Below, one piece after another: positions 1 through 5,503 of a stretch of 11,434 nt of DNA. A program made the position numbers and the translations under genes. The stretch covers positions 1 to 11,434 of the forward strand of contig JAAKFP010000035.1 of NCBI GenBank assembly GCA_011065005.1, read 5' to 3'. The notes beneath the pieces are model-generated. The model was not told where the DNA came from and searched no databases. It saw only the letters and a list, made by a program, of their open reading frames with translations. Position 1 is the stretch's first letter; the number at the start of each line of letters is the position of its first letter. Source of the DNA: Chlamydiota bacterium (GTDB taxonomy: Bacteria > Chlamydiota > Chlamydiia > Chlamydiales > Waddliaceae).

Positions 1-5
1 CAAGA

Positions 6-89
6 TTTTGGTTCATAACCGCTTACAATGGAGGGTCACATTCCCATACGGTGAAGGGGCCCTCCATTGTAAGCGGTTGTGGGCCAAAA
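6..89 (+). repeat. Long inverted repeat / RNA hairpin, 32 pairs
   Basis: Positions 6-37 pair with 58-89 around a 20-nt loop (38-57). The core, 17-35 with 60-78, is a perfect 19-bp inverted repeat. Outside it every non-Watson-Crick position (12/83, 13/82, 16/79, 36/59) is T opposite G, which is a G-U pair in a plus-strand RNA but an A-C mismatch in a minus-strand RNA. The fold therefore looks made for a plus-strand transcript, presumably from a gene to the left of the window. Neither side has a clear T-tract after the stem, so it is not a textbook Rho-independent terminator for rpiA. It could be the 3' processing hairpin of an upstream gene or a small palindromic repeat element. Confidence 0.7.
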
Positions 90-140
90 GGTTGTGCTTA
101 TAGATCATTTTCAACTGCGTTTTTTAGGTTTAAGGAAGAT

Positions 141-833
141 TTAGGGGAGAATTTCGAAATGCCCGTCATGAAATCCGATAATCACCCTTCCTGCCATATT
201 GAAAAAGAAGCCGGTTTCAATGACGCCCGGCAAACTTTGGATCTGTTCATCATCGTGTTCAGGATTCATACAAGGATACTGCAGTTTCACATCGACAAGA
301 TAATTTCCATTCTCAGAGAGATAAATCTCTCCACTTTGATCTTTTCTCAATGGTCCTGGATAGCCAAGTTCCTCGAGCTTAGCTAGAGTAGCAAGATAGG
401 CGAAGGAAGAGATCTCTACAGCTAAAGGGAAACGACCGAGATGATTCACCAATTTCTCTTCATCTACAATCACCACTAATTCCTTACTCATCCCTGCAAT
501 GATTTTCTCTCTGAATAAGGCGCCGCCGCCGCCTTTGATCATCCGTTTTTTTTGGTCTATTTCATCAGCGCCATCGACAGTAAGATCTAGGGAAGTTCGA
601 CTGTTGATATTGATTAAGGGGATCCCTTCCGATTTTGCCTGCTCGTAAGAGGGTATCGAAGAGGCGACAGCAGAAATATTCAATCCTTCTTGACACCGTT
701 CTCCGAGGCGAGGGATAAAATAAGCGACAGTGGAACCGGTTCCAAGACCTACGATCATTCCCTCCTGGACGAGGTCAGCTGCAGCGATTCCAGCTGCCTT
801 TTTTGCATTGTTAATATCTTTTTGGTTCGACAT
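141..833 (-). CDS. rpiA: Ribose-5-phosphate isomerase A
   Basis: This 230-aa enzyme interconverts ribose 5-phosphate and ribulose 5-phosphate in the cytosolic non-oxidative pentose phosphate pathway, supplying ribose for nucleotides. Family landmarks are in order: phosphate-binding GLGTGST (29-35), SSIPSYEQA (58-66) in the usual SS/TS-x-x-S region, DGADE (87-91), KGGGGALFREK (100-110), and a C-terminal PGVIETGFF segment. D87, D90, K100 and E109 match the catalytic and substrate residues known in E. coli RpiA (D81, D84, K94, E103). Length is close to E. coli RpiA (219 aa). I chose the ATG at 833. The frame extends to a TTG at 854, but the family normally begins only a few residues before the KKAAG-type helix. 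No strong Shine-Dalgarno is visible at the ATG. The gene is divergent from the NIF3-family gene across 63 bp. Function is near certain; only the start is open. Confidence 0.96.
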   Translation of the reverse strand: MSNQKDINNAKKAAGIAAADLVQEGMIVGLGTGSTVAYFIPRLGERCQEGLNISAVASSIPSYEQAKSEGIPLININSRTSLDLTVDGADEIDQKKRMIKGGGGALFREKIIAGMSKELVVIVDEEKLVNHLGRFPLAVEISSFAYLATLAKLEELGYPGPLRKDQSGEIYLSENGNYLVDVKLQYPCMNPEHDDEQIQSLPGVIETGFFFNMAGRVIIGFHDGHFEILP

Positions 834-896
834 TTTCTTTACGTTCAATTCCAATTTAAGTACTCTTTACTGAAAAATTGAATTATTGGTGGTGCT

Positions 897-1652
897 ATGA
901 TTACATTACAAGAACTTTGTTTAACCCTCGATGAACTTCTCGATGTTCCCACTTTTTCCGATTACTGCCCAAATGGACTTCAAGTCCAAGGAACTCCCGA
1001 AATCAAAAAAGTTGCCACAGCAGTAAGTGCTAGCCTTGCAACGATCCAGACCGCTGTCGATCATGGTGTAAATGCTTTGATCGTGCATCATGGTATGTTC
1101 TGGAAAGGCGACAGTTATGTGGTGAGTGGGGTGAAAAGAGAAAAACTTCACCTGCTCCTTAAAAATAACATATCACTGCTTGCTTATCACCTTCCCCTTG
1201 ATGCCCACCAGGAGCTTGGAAATAACTGGAAAGCAGCACAGGATATGCAGTGGAAAAACCTCACCCCTTTTGGAGAATTTAACGGGACGCCAATAGGCGT
1301 CAAAGGTACCATAAACCCACAATCTGTTTCGGATTTTCAAAAAACGCTCGAGAACTACTACCAACATCCCGCAAATTGTGTTTTCGGAGGGAAACAGGAG
1401 GTGGAATCTGTAGGTTTAATCTCTGGAGGAGCCTACAAGATGATCTCTGATGCCATCAGAGAAGGGTTAGATTGCTTCGTCACAGGAAATTTCGATGAAC
1501 CAGTGTGGCACCAAGCCTTCGAGGAAAAGGTCAACTTCTTTGCCATGGGACATTCGGCAACAGAACGGATCGGCCCACAAGCCCTAGGAAATCACTTAAA
1601 AGAGCACTTTGGTATAGAATCTACCTTCATCGACATCCCAAATCCCTTCTGA
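897..1652 (+). CDS. NIF3/DUF34 family dinuclear-metal protein (YbgI type)
   Basis: This 251-aa protein has the length of E. coli YbgI. The NIF3/DUF34 family folds into a toroidal hexamer with a two-metal site. Its physiological reaction is unsettled; the 'GTP cyclohydrolase I type 2' label on many entries is weakly supported. Family signatures seen: PNGLQVQG (25-32), VHHGMFW (63-69), LAYHLPLDAH (95-104), and GHSATE (218-223) near the C-terminus. H64, H65, D102, H219 and E223 are all present and correspond to the known metal ligands, so the site appears intact. There is no PII-like insert, unlike the longer Bacillus YqfO form. The start is the ATG after a weak GGTGG (888-892), four bases upstream. 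It lies divergent from rpiA and ends 31 bp before the large hairpin that probably terminates it. Confidence 0.9.
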   Translation: MITLQELCLTLDELLDVPTFSDYCPNGLQVQGTPEIKKVATAVSASLATIQTAVDHGVNALIVHHGMFWKGDSYVVSGVKREKLHLLLKNNISLLAYHLPLDAHQELGNNWKAAQDMQWKNLTPFGEFNGTPIGVKGTINPQSVSDFQKTLENYYQHPANCVFGGKQEVESVGLISGGAYKMISDAIREGLDCFVTGNFDEPVWHQAFEEKVNFFAMGHSATERIGPQALGNHLKEHFGIESTFIDIPNPF

Positions 1653-1683
1653 AAGCGGGGAGGGGAGTGAGCTTGCAGAGGGG

Positions 1684-1772
1684 TTAAACACAGAGGCACA
1701 GAGACTCAGAGAAAAAAGAGAATATTTTTTTTATTCTCTTTTTTCTCTGAGTCTCTGTGCCTCTGTGTTTAA
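1684..1772. terminator. Perfect 41-bp inverted repeat, bidirectional terminator-like
   Basis: Arms 1684-1724 and 1732-1772 are exact reverse complements over 41 bp, separated by seven T. It sits between the convergent ends of the NIF3-family gene and the 104-aa gene, where a shared terminator is expected. The outer half is GC-richer, with repeated CAGAG words; the inner half is A/T-rich. The stem is far longer than an ordinary intrinsic terminator and no long T-run follows either arm, so it may work as an RNA barrier or be a palindromic repeat element. My recollection, not checked, is that CACAGAGGCACAGAG-type palindromes occur between genes in several unrelated bacteria. Confidence 0.75.
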
Positions 1773-1807
1773 ATTTCTATACCACTCTCCTTCGCACCCT
1801 CTCCTCT

Positions 1808-2122
1808 CTACTTCTTGATGCGGCCGGCAAGTGGTGGTGAAGGTTTCGTTTCTCCGGCTTCTTTTTTTAACTCTTTTTGGAGATGGGAAACATATTTGCT
1901 TTTAGCCTTTTCAGGATGGCGGTTTGCGTCAAAAAGTTTTCGTTTATGAAGAGGTACCCGCTCAGATTTATGGCGATCAATCCAGATTCTAATGGCCTCT
2001 TTCATTTTAGCGATGGCTTTTTTGCTGATCTGTGCATCCACAGCCTCTAATTGCTTTTTCAATTTTTTTCTTGCTTTCAGTATCTGTGGGCTCTCTTTGG
2101 CTTTACCAGGCTTAACCTTCAT
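1808..2122 (-). CDS. Small lysine-rich basic protein, unknown function
   Basis: I do not recognise this 104-aa protein. It is very rich in lysine and arginine (for example KARKKLKKQLE at about 17-27, KKAIAKMKEAIRIWIDRHKSER at about 34-55), with a likely helical middle and a Pro-rich tail (KPSPPLAGRIKK). There is no signal peptide, membrane segment or cysteine. The composition suits nucleic-acid or ribosome binding, but that is inference. The evidence that it is a real gene is good: a perfect AGGAGG (2128-2133) lies five bases before the ATG, a hairpin terminator lies just beyond its end, and a divergent promoter region faces tyrS. It could be a lineage-specific chlamydial hypothetical. Confidence 0.7.
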   Translation of the reverse strand: MKVKPGKAKESPQILKARKKLKKQLEAVDAQISKKAIAKMKEAIRIWIDRHKSERVPLHKRKLFDANRHPEKAKSKYVSHLQKELKKEAGETKPSPPLAGRIKK

Positions 2123-2147
2123 TGCAACCTCCTAGGGTTATACCTTT

Positions 2148-2178
2148 ACTATACCATATTATCTCATTTTTTGGACAA
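2148..2178 (-). promoter_or_regulatory. Candidate promoter of the 104-aa gene
   Basis: Read on the minus strand there is a TTGTCC (2178-2173) and a TATAGT (2153-2148) separated by 19 bp, just upstream of the AGGAGG-led gene ending at 1808. The -35 resemblance is fair and the -10 good, but the spacer is longer than the 17-bp optimum. It lies back to back with the tyrS promoter and its -35 falls inside the dyad at 2174-2192. Confidence 0.3.
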
Positions 2179-2192
2179 GACGGTCTCTTGTC
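2174..2192. promoter_or_regulatory. Dyad between divergent promoters (possible operator)
   Basis: GACAAGA (2174-2180) and TCTTGTC (2186-2192) are exact reverse complements around a 5-bp centre. The dyad lies 10 bp upstream of the tyrS -35 and overlaps the proposed -35 of the opposite gene, a good place for a regulator acting on both. The half-site is short and the regulator unknown; it could also be a chance palindrome. Confidence 0.3.
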
Positions 2193-2202
2193 GTTTAGAC
2201 CA

Positions 2203-2232
2203 TTGACAGAAAAATACTTAAACCCCCAGAAT
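2203..2232 (+). promoter_or_regulatory. tyrS promoter
   Basis: A consensus TTGACA (2203-2208) is followed after 18 bp by CAGAAT (2227-2232), which matches four of six -10 positions. Transcription would begin near 2239, leaving a leader of about 50 nt before the tyrS ATG at 2289. No T-box-like structure fits in so short a leader. This start also makes the in-frame GTG at 2235 unusable. Confidence 0.55.
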
Positions 2233-2288
2233 AGGTGATTCATATCGTTAATACTCATCCAATTAGAATTGGCTCTGAAAGGAAAAAC

Positions 2289-3572
2289 ATGACCAACGTC
2301 ATCCAAATTTTAAAAAAACGGGGATTAATCGAGGCGATGACAAGCGAAGAGCTTTGTGACCTCGCAGAAAACCCCCTTAAAGTATACTGCGGCTTCGACC
2401 CAACAAGCGACAGTCTCCATCTAGGAAATATGGTAGCAATCATGGGTCTTGCCTGGTTTCAACGCCTGGGTCATACCCCCATAGCCCTTATCGGAGGCGC
2501 CACAGGGATGATTGGGGACCCTTCAGGAAAAGCAAAGGAGAGACGGCTTTTAGATGAAAAAACTCTGAGAAAAAATGCTGAAGGAATAAAGAAAGATCTC
2601 GAGACGGTTCTCGACTTCGACCACCCCACATCTAAGGCAATGATGATCGACAACCTCGACTGGCTGGGGGAGTTTTCATTCATCCATTTTCTTCGAGAGG
2701 TCGGTTCCTGCTTCCGTGTCGGAACCATGCTCGCCAAAGAGAGCGTTAGACTCAGACTAAACTCCGAAGAGGGGATTAGCTTCACAGAGTTCAGCTACCA
2801 ACTACTACAAGCATACGATTTCTTATACCTCAACGAAAAATTTGGTGTGAACGTACAGATTGGCGGGAGTGACCAATGGGGAAATATTACCGCTGGGATA
2901 GATCTCGTTCGAAGGGTTCGCGGTGAACAAGCATATGGGGTGACGTTTCCCTTACTCATGACCAGCGATGGGAAAAAATTTGGTAAATCCGAAGAAGGAG
3001 CTATCTGGCTTTCTTCCGAGAAATGTTCGCACTATCAGTTTTATCAACATTTATTCCGCGTGACAGACGCCGATGTGATTCGCCTCATGAGAATGCTTAC
3101 TTTCATGGATATGGAAGAAATCCATGAATATGAACGGAAAATGTTGCAACCCGATTATGTTCCAAATACCGCTCAGAAGCGCCTGGCAGAGGAAGTTACC
3201 CGCATTGTCCGCGGCGAGGAGGGTCTTCAAACGGCTTTACGTGTTACGAGTACTGCGAAACCCGGCTCAGACACAGCTCTCGACGCGGAAACACTGGAAA
3301 GCATTGCTGCCGATATGCCTTCTTGCACTCTAAAAGCCCAGGAGGTCGTCAACGAAAAAGTTGTTAACCTTCTCGTTTATACAAAACTACAGAGCAGCAG
3401 GGGACAAGCCCGACGCCTAATTATCAACGGTGGCGTGTACCTGAATAACGAAAAAATGGCTGATGAAAACAGAGTGATTTCTCAAGAAGATTTAATCGAT
3501 GGGCGCATGCTTCTTCTAGGCGTTGGTAGAAAAAACAAGAAGTTAATCCGTCTATCGAAAGAAAATGAGTAA
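2289..3572 (+). CDS. tyrS: Tyrosyl-tRNA synthetase
   Basis: This 427-aa cytosolic class I synthetase charges tRNA-Tyr with tyrosine using ATP. The N-terminal Rossmann domain shows CGFDPTSDSLHLGN with the HIGH-type signature HLGN at 44-47, GGATGMIGDPSGK, EEGISFTEFSYQLLQAYDF, and GGSDQWGNI for tyrosine and ATP binding. The KMSKS loop is KFGKS (230-234), the form typical of the bacterial TyrS group. A C-terminal S4-like RNA-binding domain occupies roughly 360-427 (SSRGQARRLIINGGVYLNN). Length is normal (E. coli 424). I chose the ATG at 2289 because AAGGA (2279-2283) lies five bases upstream and the predicted transcription start falls after the alternative GTG at 2235. The stop is doubled (TAA TGA). 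It appears monocistronic, with its own promoter and a hairpin downstream. Confidence 0.97.
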   Translation: MTNVIQILKKRGLIEAMTSEELCDLAENPLKVYCGFDPTSDSLHLGNMVAIMGLAWFQRLGHTPIALIGGATGMIGDPSGKAKERRLLDEKTLRKNAEGIKKDLETVLDFDHPTSKAMMIDNLDWLGEFSFIHFLREVGSCFRVGTMLAKESVRLRLNSEEGISFTEFSYQLLQAYDFLYLNEKFGVNVQIGGSDQWGNITAGIDLVRRVRGEQAYGVTFPLLMTSDGKKFGKSEEGAIWLSSEKCSHYQFYQHLFRVTDADVIRLMRMLTFMDMEEIHEYERKMLQPDYVPNTAQKRLAEEVTRIVRGEEGLQTALRVTSTAKPGSDTALDAETLESIAADMPSCTLKAQEVVNEKVVNLLVYTKLQSSRGQARRLIINGGVYLNNEKMADENRVISQEDLIDGRMLLLGVGRKNKKLIRLSKENE

Positions 3573-3628
3573 TGAGAAAAATAGCCTTGAAGCTAAATAG
3601 CAATTGTTTATGATAGATACTAACCTTT

Positions 3629-3652
3629 AACTCGGCTTTGCAAAGTCGAGTT
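3629..3652 (+). terminator. Hairpin downstream of tyrS
   Basis: AACTCGGCTTTG (3629-3640) pairs with CAAAGTCGAGTT (3641-3652) with a single G-U, leaving a small loop at the centre. It lies 56 bp after the tyrS stop. Only three T follow the stem, so as an intrinsic terminator it is weak, but its position suits the tyrS 3' end. The rest of the 302-bp spacer 3573-3874 holds AT-rich DNA and the promoter region of the HU/IHF gene; I see no gene in it. Confidence 0.45.
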
Positions 3653-3778
3653 TAACACGTTGATTCAGTAAATTGCTTCGTGAGGATTTCGTGAAACATG
3701 AAAAATAAGCAATTTTTGATGATCGACGAAAAATATCCGATATTCTTAAAAATTGCATGGCGATTTGAAAAAAAGTAC

Positions 3779-3816
3779 TTGCTTGAAATTTAACAGGATA
3801 TGTTAATATCAACATA
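3779..3816 (+). promoter_or_regulatory. Promoter region of the HU/IHF gene with 18-bp palindrome
   Basis: TTGCTT (3779-3784) and GTTAAT (3802-3807) are spaced 17 bp apart and could be -35 and -10 elements. An alternative -35 is TTGAAA at 3783. Overlapping the -10 is the palindrome TATGTT-AATATC-AACATA (3799-3816), symmetric at eight of nine base pairs. A protein bound there would block RNA polymerase. HU/IHF genes are often autoregulated in other bacteria, so self-binding is possible, but nothing here proves it. Confidence 0.35.
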
Positions 3817-3874
3817 ACTATTTTTCGGTTAGGAAGAGTCGGTGGCATTATTAATTTGAAGGAGTTTTAGCGTT

Positions 3875-4210
3875 ATGTCTTCCAATGATAAGAAAAGCAC
3901 AATGACAAAAAAGAGATTAATCAATTCGATCTCACAAGATAAAGGGATTCATCCCAATGACGTGCGTCATGTTGTTCAAGCCTTCCTTGACAAGATGACC
4001 GAGTGTCTAACTAATGGAGATAGATTGGAATTTCGCGATTTCGGTGTCTTTGAAGTTGTGGAAAGAAAGCAAAAAATTGGACGAAATCCCAAAAATGCTG
4101 CAGTGCCTATCATCATTCCTGCAAGACCTGCAGTGAAATTTACTCCTGGGAAAAAAATGCGCAAACAGATTGAATGTTCCGGTTCAAAATGTTCGACTGC
4201 AACGAAATAA
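3875..4210 (+). CDS. HU/IHF-family DNA-bending protein
   Basis: This 111-aa nucleoid protein belongs to the HU/IHF family, which binds as a dimer and bends DNA, affecting compaction, replication and transcription. The helical N-terminal half (about 10-47) is followed by GDRLEFRDFGVFEV (48-61), the beta-arm segment GRNPKNAAVPIIIPA (69-83) with the intercalating proline P72, and AVKFTPGKKMR (86-96), all family hallmarks. Compared with the usual 90-100 aa it carries a nine-residue polar extension before M10 and a Ser/Cys/Lys tail of about 12 residues. AAGGAG (3859-3864) lies ten bases before the ATG used; M10 (3902) lacks a better site. Chlamydiae typically keep one such gene (himD/ihfA annotation), but HU and IHF subunits cannot be separated by eye, so no symbol is given. 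Confidence 0.93.
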   Translation: MSSNDKKSTMTKKRLINSISQDKGIHPNDVRHVVQAFLDKMTECLTNGDRLEFRDFGVFEVVERKQKIGRNPKNAAVPIIIPARPAVKFTPGKKMRKQIECSGSKCSTATK

Positions 4211-4266
4211 GGCCGCTGTCGGTACGTTTGGTGCATTCTGCGGTTGATATTAAGCCAGGTGCTGTG

Positions 4267-4308
4267 TGAATTCAGGCTACATCCATGTAGGGTGCGGTCC
4301 TGGATTCA
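4267..4308 (+). other. Possible structured 3' UTR of the HU/IHF gene
   Basis: TGAATTCAGG (4267-4276) can pair with CCTGGATTCA (4299-4308) with one G-U, enclosing a second hairpin, CTACAT/ATGTAG (4277-4290), and an 8-nt unpaired stretch. An outer CCAGG/CCTGG alternative also exists. It lies in the 204-bp gap between the HU/IHF and transpeptidase genes. It does not have tRNA anatomy. Downstream, two AGCTTTTTT units (4342-4359) give T-runs that could end transcription. It may be an mRNA 3' structure, a small RNA, or chance. Confidence 0.3.
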
Positions 4309-4341
4309 AAGTCTTGCTTTAGCAAAATAATTCATGGGCGC

Positions 4342-4360
4342 AGCTTTTTTAGCTTTTTTT
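4342..4360 (+). terminator. Tandem AGC-T-tract, weak terminator candidate
   Basis: Two copies of AGC followed by T-runs (six and seven T) lie in tandem, with a four-base AGCT/AGCT stem possible between them, about 55 bp before the transpeptidase ATG. The T-runs would help RNA release after the upstream structure, but the stem is too short to be convincing. No clear promoter for the transpeptidase gene was found after it. Confidence 0.25.
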
Positions 4361-4414
4361 CGTAACAATAGTTAGTGCTCTGCAGATGTTTTCTTAGAAA
4401 AAGGGAATCTTACC

Positions 4415-5458
4415 ATGTTGTTCCGTCAGATCTTTATTTTGGTGATAGTCGCAATATTTGGCACTATCGGTGTTGCTGCTTTTCTAAAAAAGAAAGACAA
4501 GAATGAGGAGCAGTCCCGTACAACAGCCTTTGAGGTCGTCTCGGAACCAATAGAAATAGAGCTTTACAATGAGGTGTCCATAGCTTCGAGTTATCTCACG
4601 CCGGAACAACCAATCGTCACTTCTAAGAAAATACCTGAAGAGTCAAAAGAAATTTCTCCCATAAGTGTTGAGGATCTTCCAGAAGCAAATCGAATCGATG
4701 AGTTTTTTAATAAGCGTGATCCCAGGTTGCCGATTGTTCAGACAATTGTCTATAAAAGTCGAGTTTCTTGGCAAAAAGGGCGTGCTGCTTGGATTGCAGA
4801 TTATGCTTCACACTACAAGACATCTCGACATTTCATTGCTCGGAGCCTGAACGGAAAAGCTGATTATGAAAAACAAGATATCGGTGAGGGAGATCGTTTC
4901 AATGTCTTTCGTGAAGACAAAGATTTTGAGTTCTACCTTCTTATTGACATACTTTCAAGCCGCATGTGGTTCTACTGCTACGACAAAGACACCAATGAAC
5001 GTGTATTGCTAAAGACCTATGCTGTCGGTTTAGGGCGTCCAGACGATGGCTCAGAATCGGGATACCTGACCCCTCTAGGAAAGTATACCCTTGGCGATAA
5101 GATCGCAGTCTACCGCCCAAAGACAATGGCGTTCCACCATGGTGAAAAGATTGAAATGGTGCGAGTCTTCGGTACTCGTTGGATTCCCTTTGGTGAGGAG
5201 GTCAGCGACTGCACTGCATCACCGAAAGGGTATGGAATACATGGATTACCCCTTTCTCAAAACGAGAAAGGTGAGCTCGTAGAAAATACCGAGACTCTAG
5301 AAAAATATGAGAGTGATGGATGTATTCGCATGGCGACAGAGGATATCGAAGAGCTTTTCGCCATTATTATTACAAAGCCCACAACGGTAGAGCTCGTCAA
5401 AGGGTTTCATAAGGCAACTCCTCCTGGAGAGGAAGCTGGTGACAAGATTCACCACTGA
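4415..5458 (+). CDS. Membrane-anchored L,D-transpeptidase (YkuD) with LysM-like segment
   Basis: YkuD-family enzymes make 3-3 peptide cross-links in peptidoglycan, or attach proteins to it, through a catalytic cysteine. This 347-aa protein starts with a hydrophobic segment (about 6-24) followed by KKKDK, a signal anchor placing the rest outside the cytoplasmic membrane. After a charged linker, residues 118-168 (W126, then ...IARSLNG... and GEGDRFNVF) resemble a divergent LysM peptidoglycan-binding repeat. The YkuD domain runs about 173-333. The motif pair is visible: GIHGLP with H276, and 27 residues later SDGCIRM with catalytic C303. The usual S/T-H-G-C reads S-D-G-C here. AAGGGA (4401-4406) precedes the ATG. 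It lies 45 bp before the F-box gene with no terminator between. Environmental chlamydiae are known to make peptidoglycan, so the role is plausible. Confident on family, less on substrate. Confidence 0.9.
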   Translation: MLFRQIFILVIVAIFGTIGVAAFLKKKDKNEEQSRTTAFEVVSEPIEIELYNEVSIASSYLTPEQPIVTSKKIPEESKEISPISVEDLPEANRIDEFFNKRDPRLPIVQTIVYKSRVSWQKGRAAWIADYASHYKTSRHFIARSLNGKADYEKQDIGEGDRFNVFREDKDFEFYLLIDILSSRMWFYCYDKDTNERVLLKTYAVGLGRPDDGSESGYLTPLGKYTLGDKIAVYRPKTMAFHHGEKIEMVRVFGTRWIPFGEEVSDCTASPKGYGIHGLPLSQNEKGELVENTETLEKYESDGCIRMATEDIEELFAIIITKPTTVELVKGFHKATPPGEEAGDKIHH

Positions 5459-5503
5459 AGACTGTGAGATCACTGAGAGAACGATTGAAACAAGGAGAAA
5501 AAC

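Noticed and set aside
51..386. 111-aa plus-strand ORF over the rpiA 3' end
   Set aside because: It lies mostly antisense to rpiA, has no ribosome site, begins inside the first hairpin, and its sequence resembles no protein.
834..854. TTG start extending RpiA by seven residues
   Set aside because: The ATG at 833 gives the usual family N-terminus; the extension has no supporting ribosome site.
844..882. TTCAATT/AATTGAA inverted repeat between rpiA and the NIF3-family gene
   Set aside because: Seven A/T-rich base pairs separated by 25 bp are easily found by chance in AT-rich DNA.
2235..2288. GTG start extending TyrS by 18 residues
   Set aside because: The predicted transcription start lies after it and the ATG at 2289 has AAGGA at good spacing; the extension has no family similarity.
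3627..3848. 73-aa minus-strand ORF in the spacer before the HU/IHF gene
   Set aside because: It spans the tyrS hairpin and the HU/IHF promoter, has no convincing ribosome site, and its composition looks random.
4255..4310. tRNA-like segment (GGATTCAAA resembling a T-arm)
   Set aside because: No acceptor stem, D-arm or anticodon arm can be fitted around it; the stems present are nested differently.
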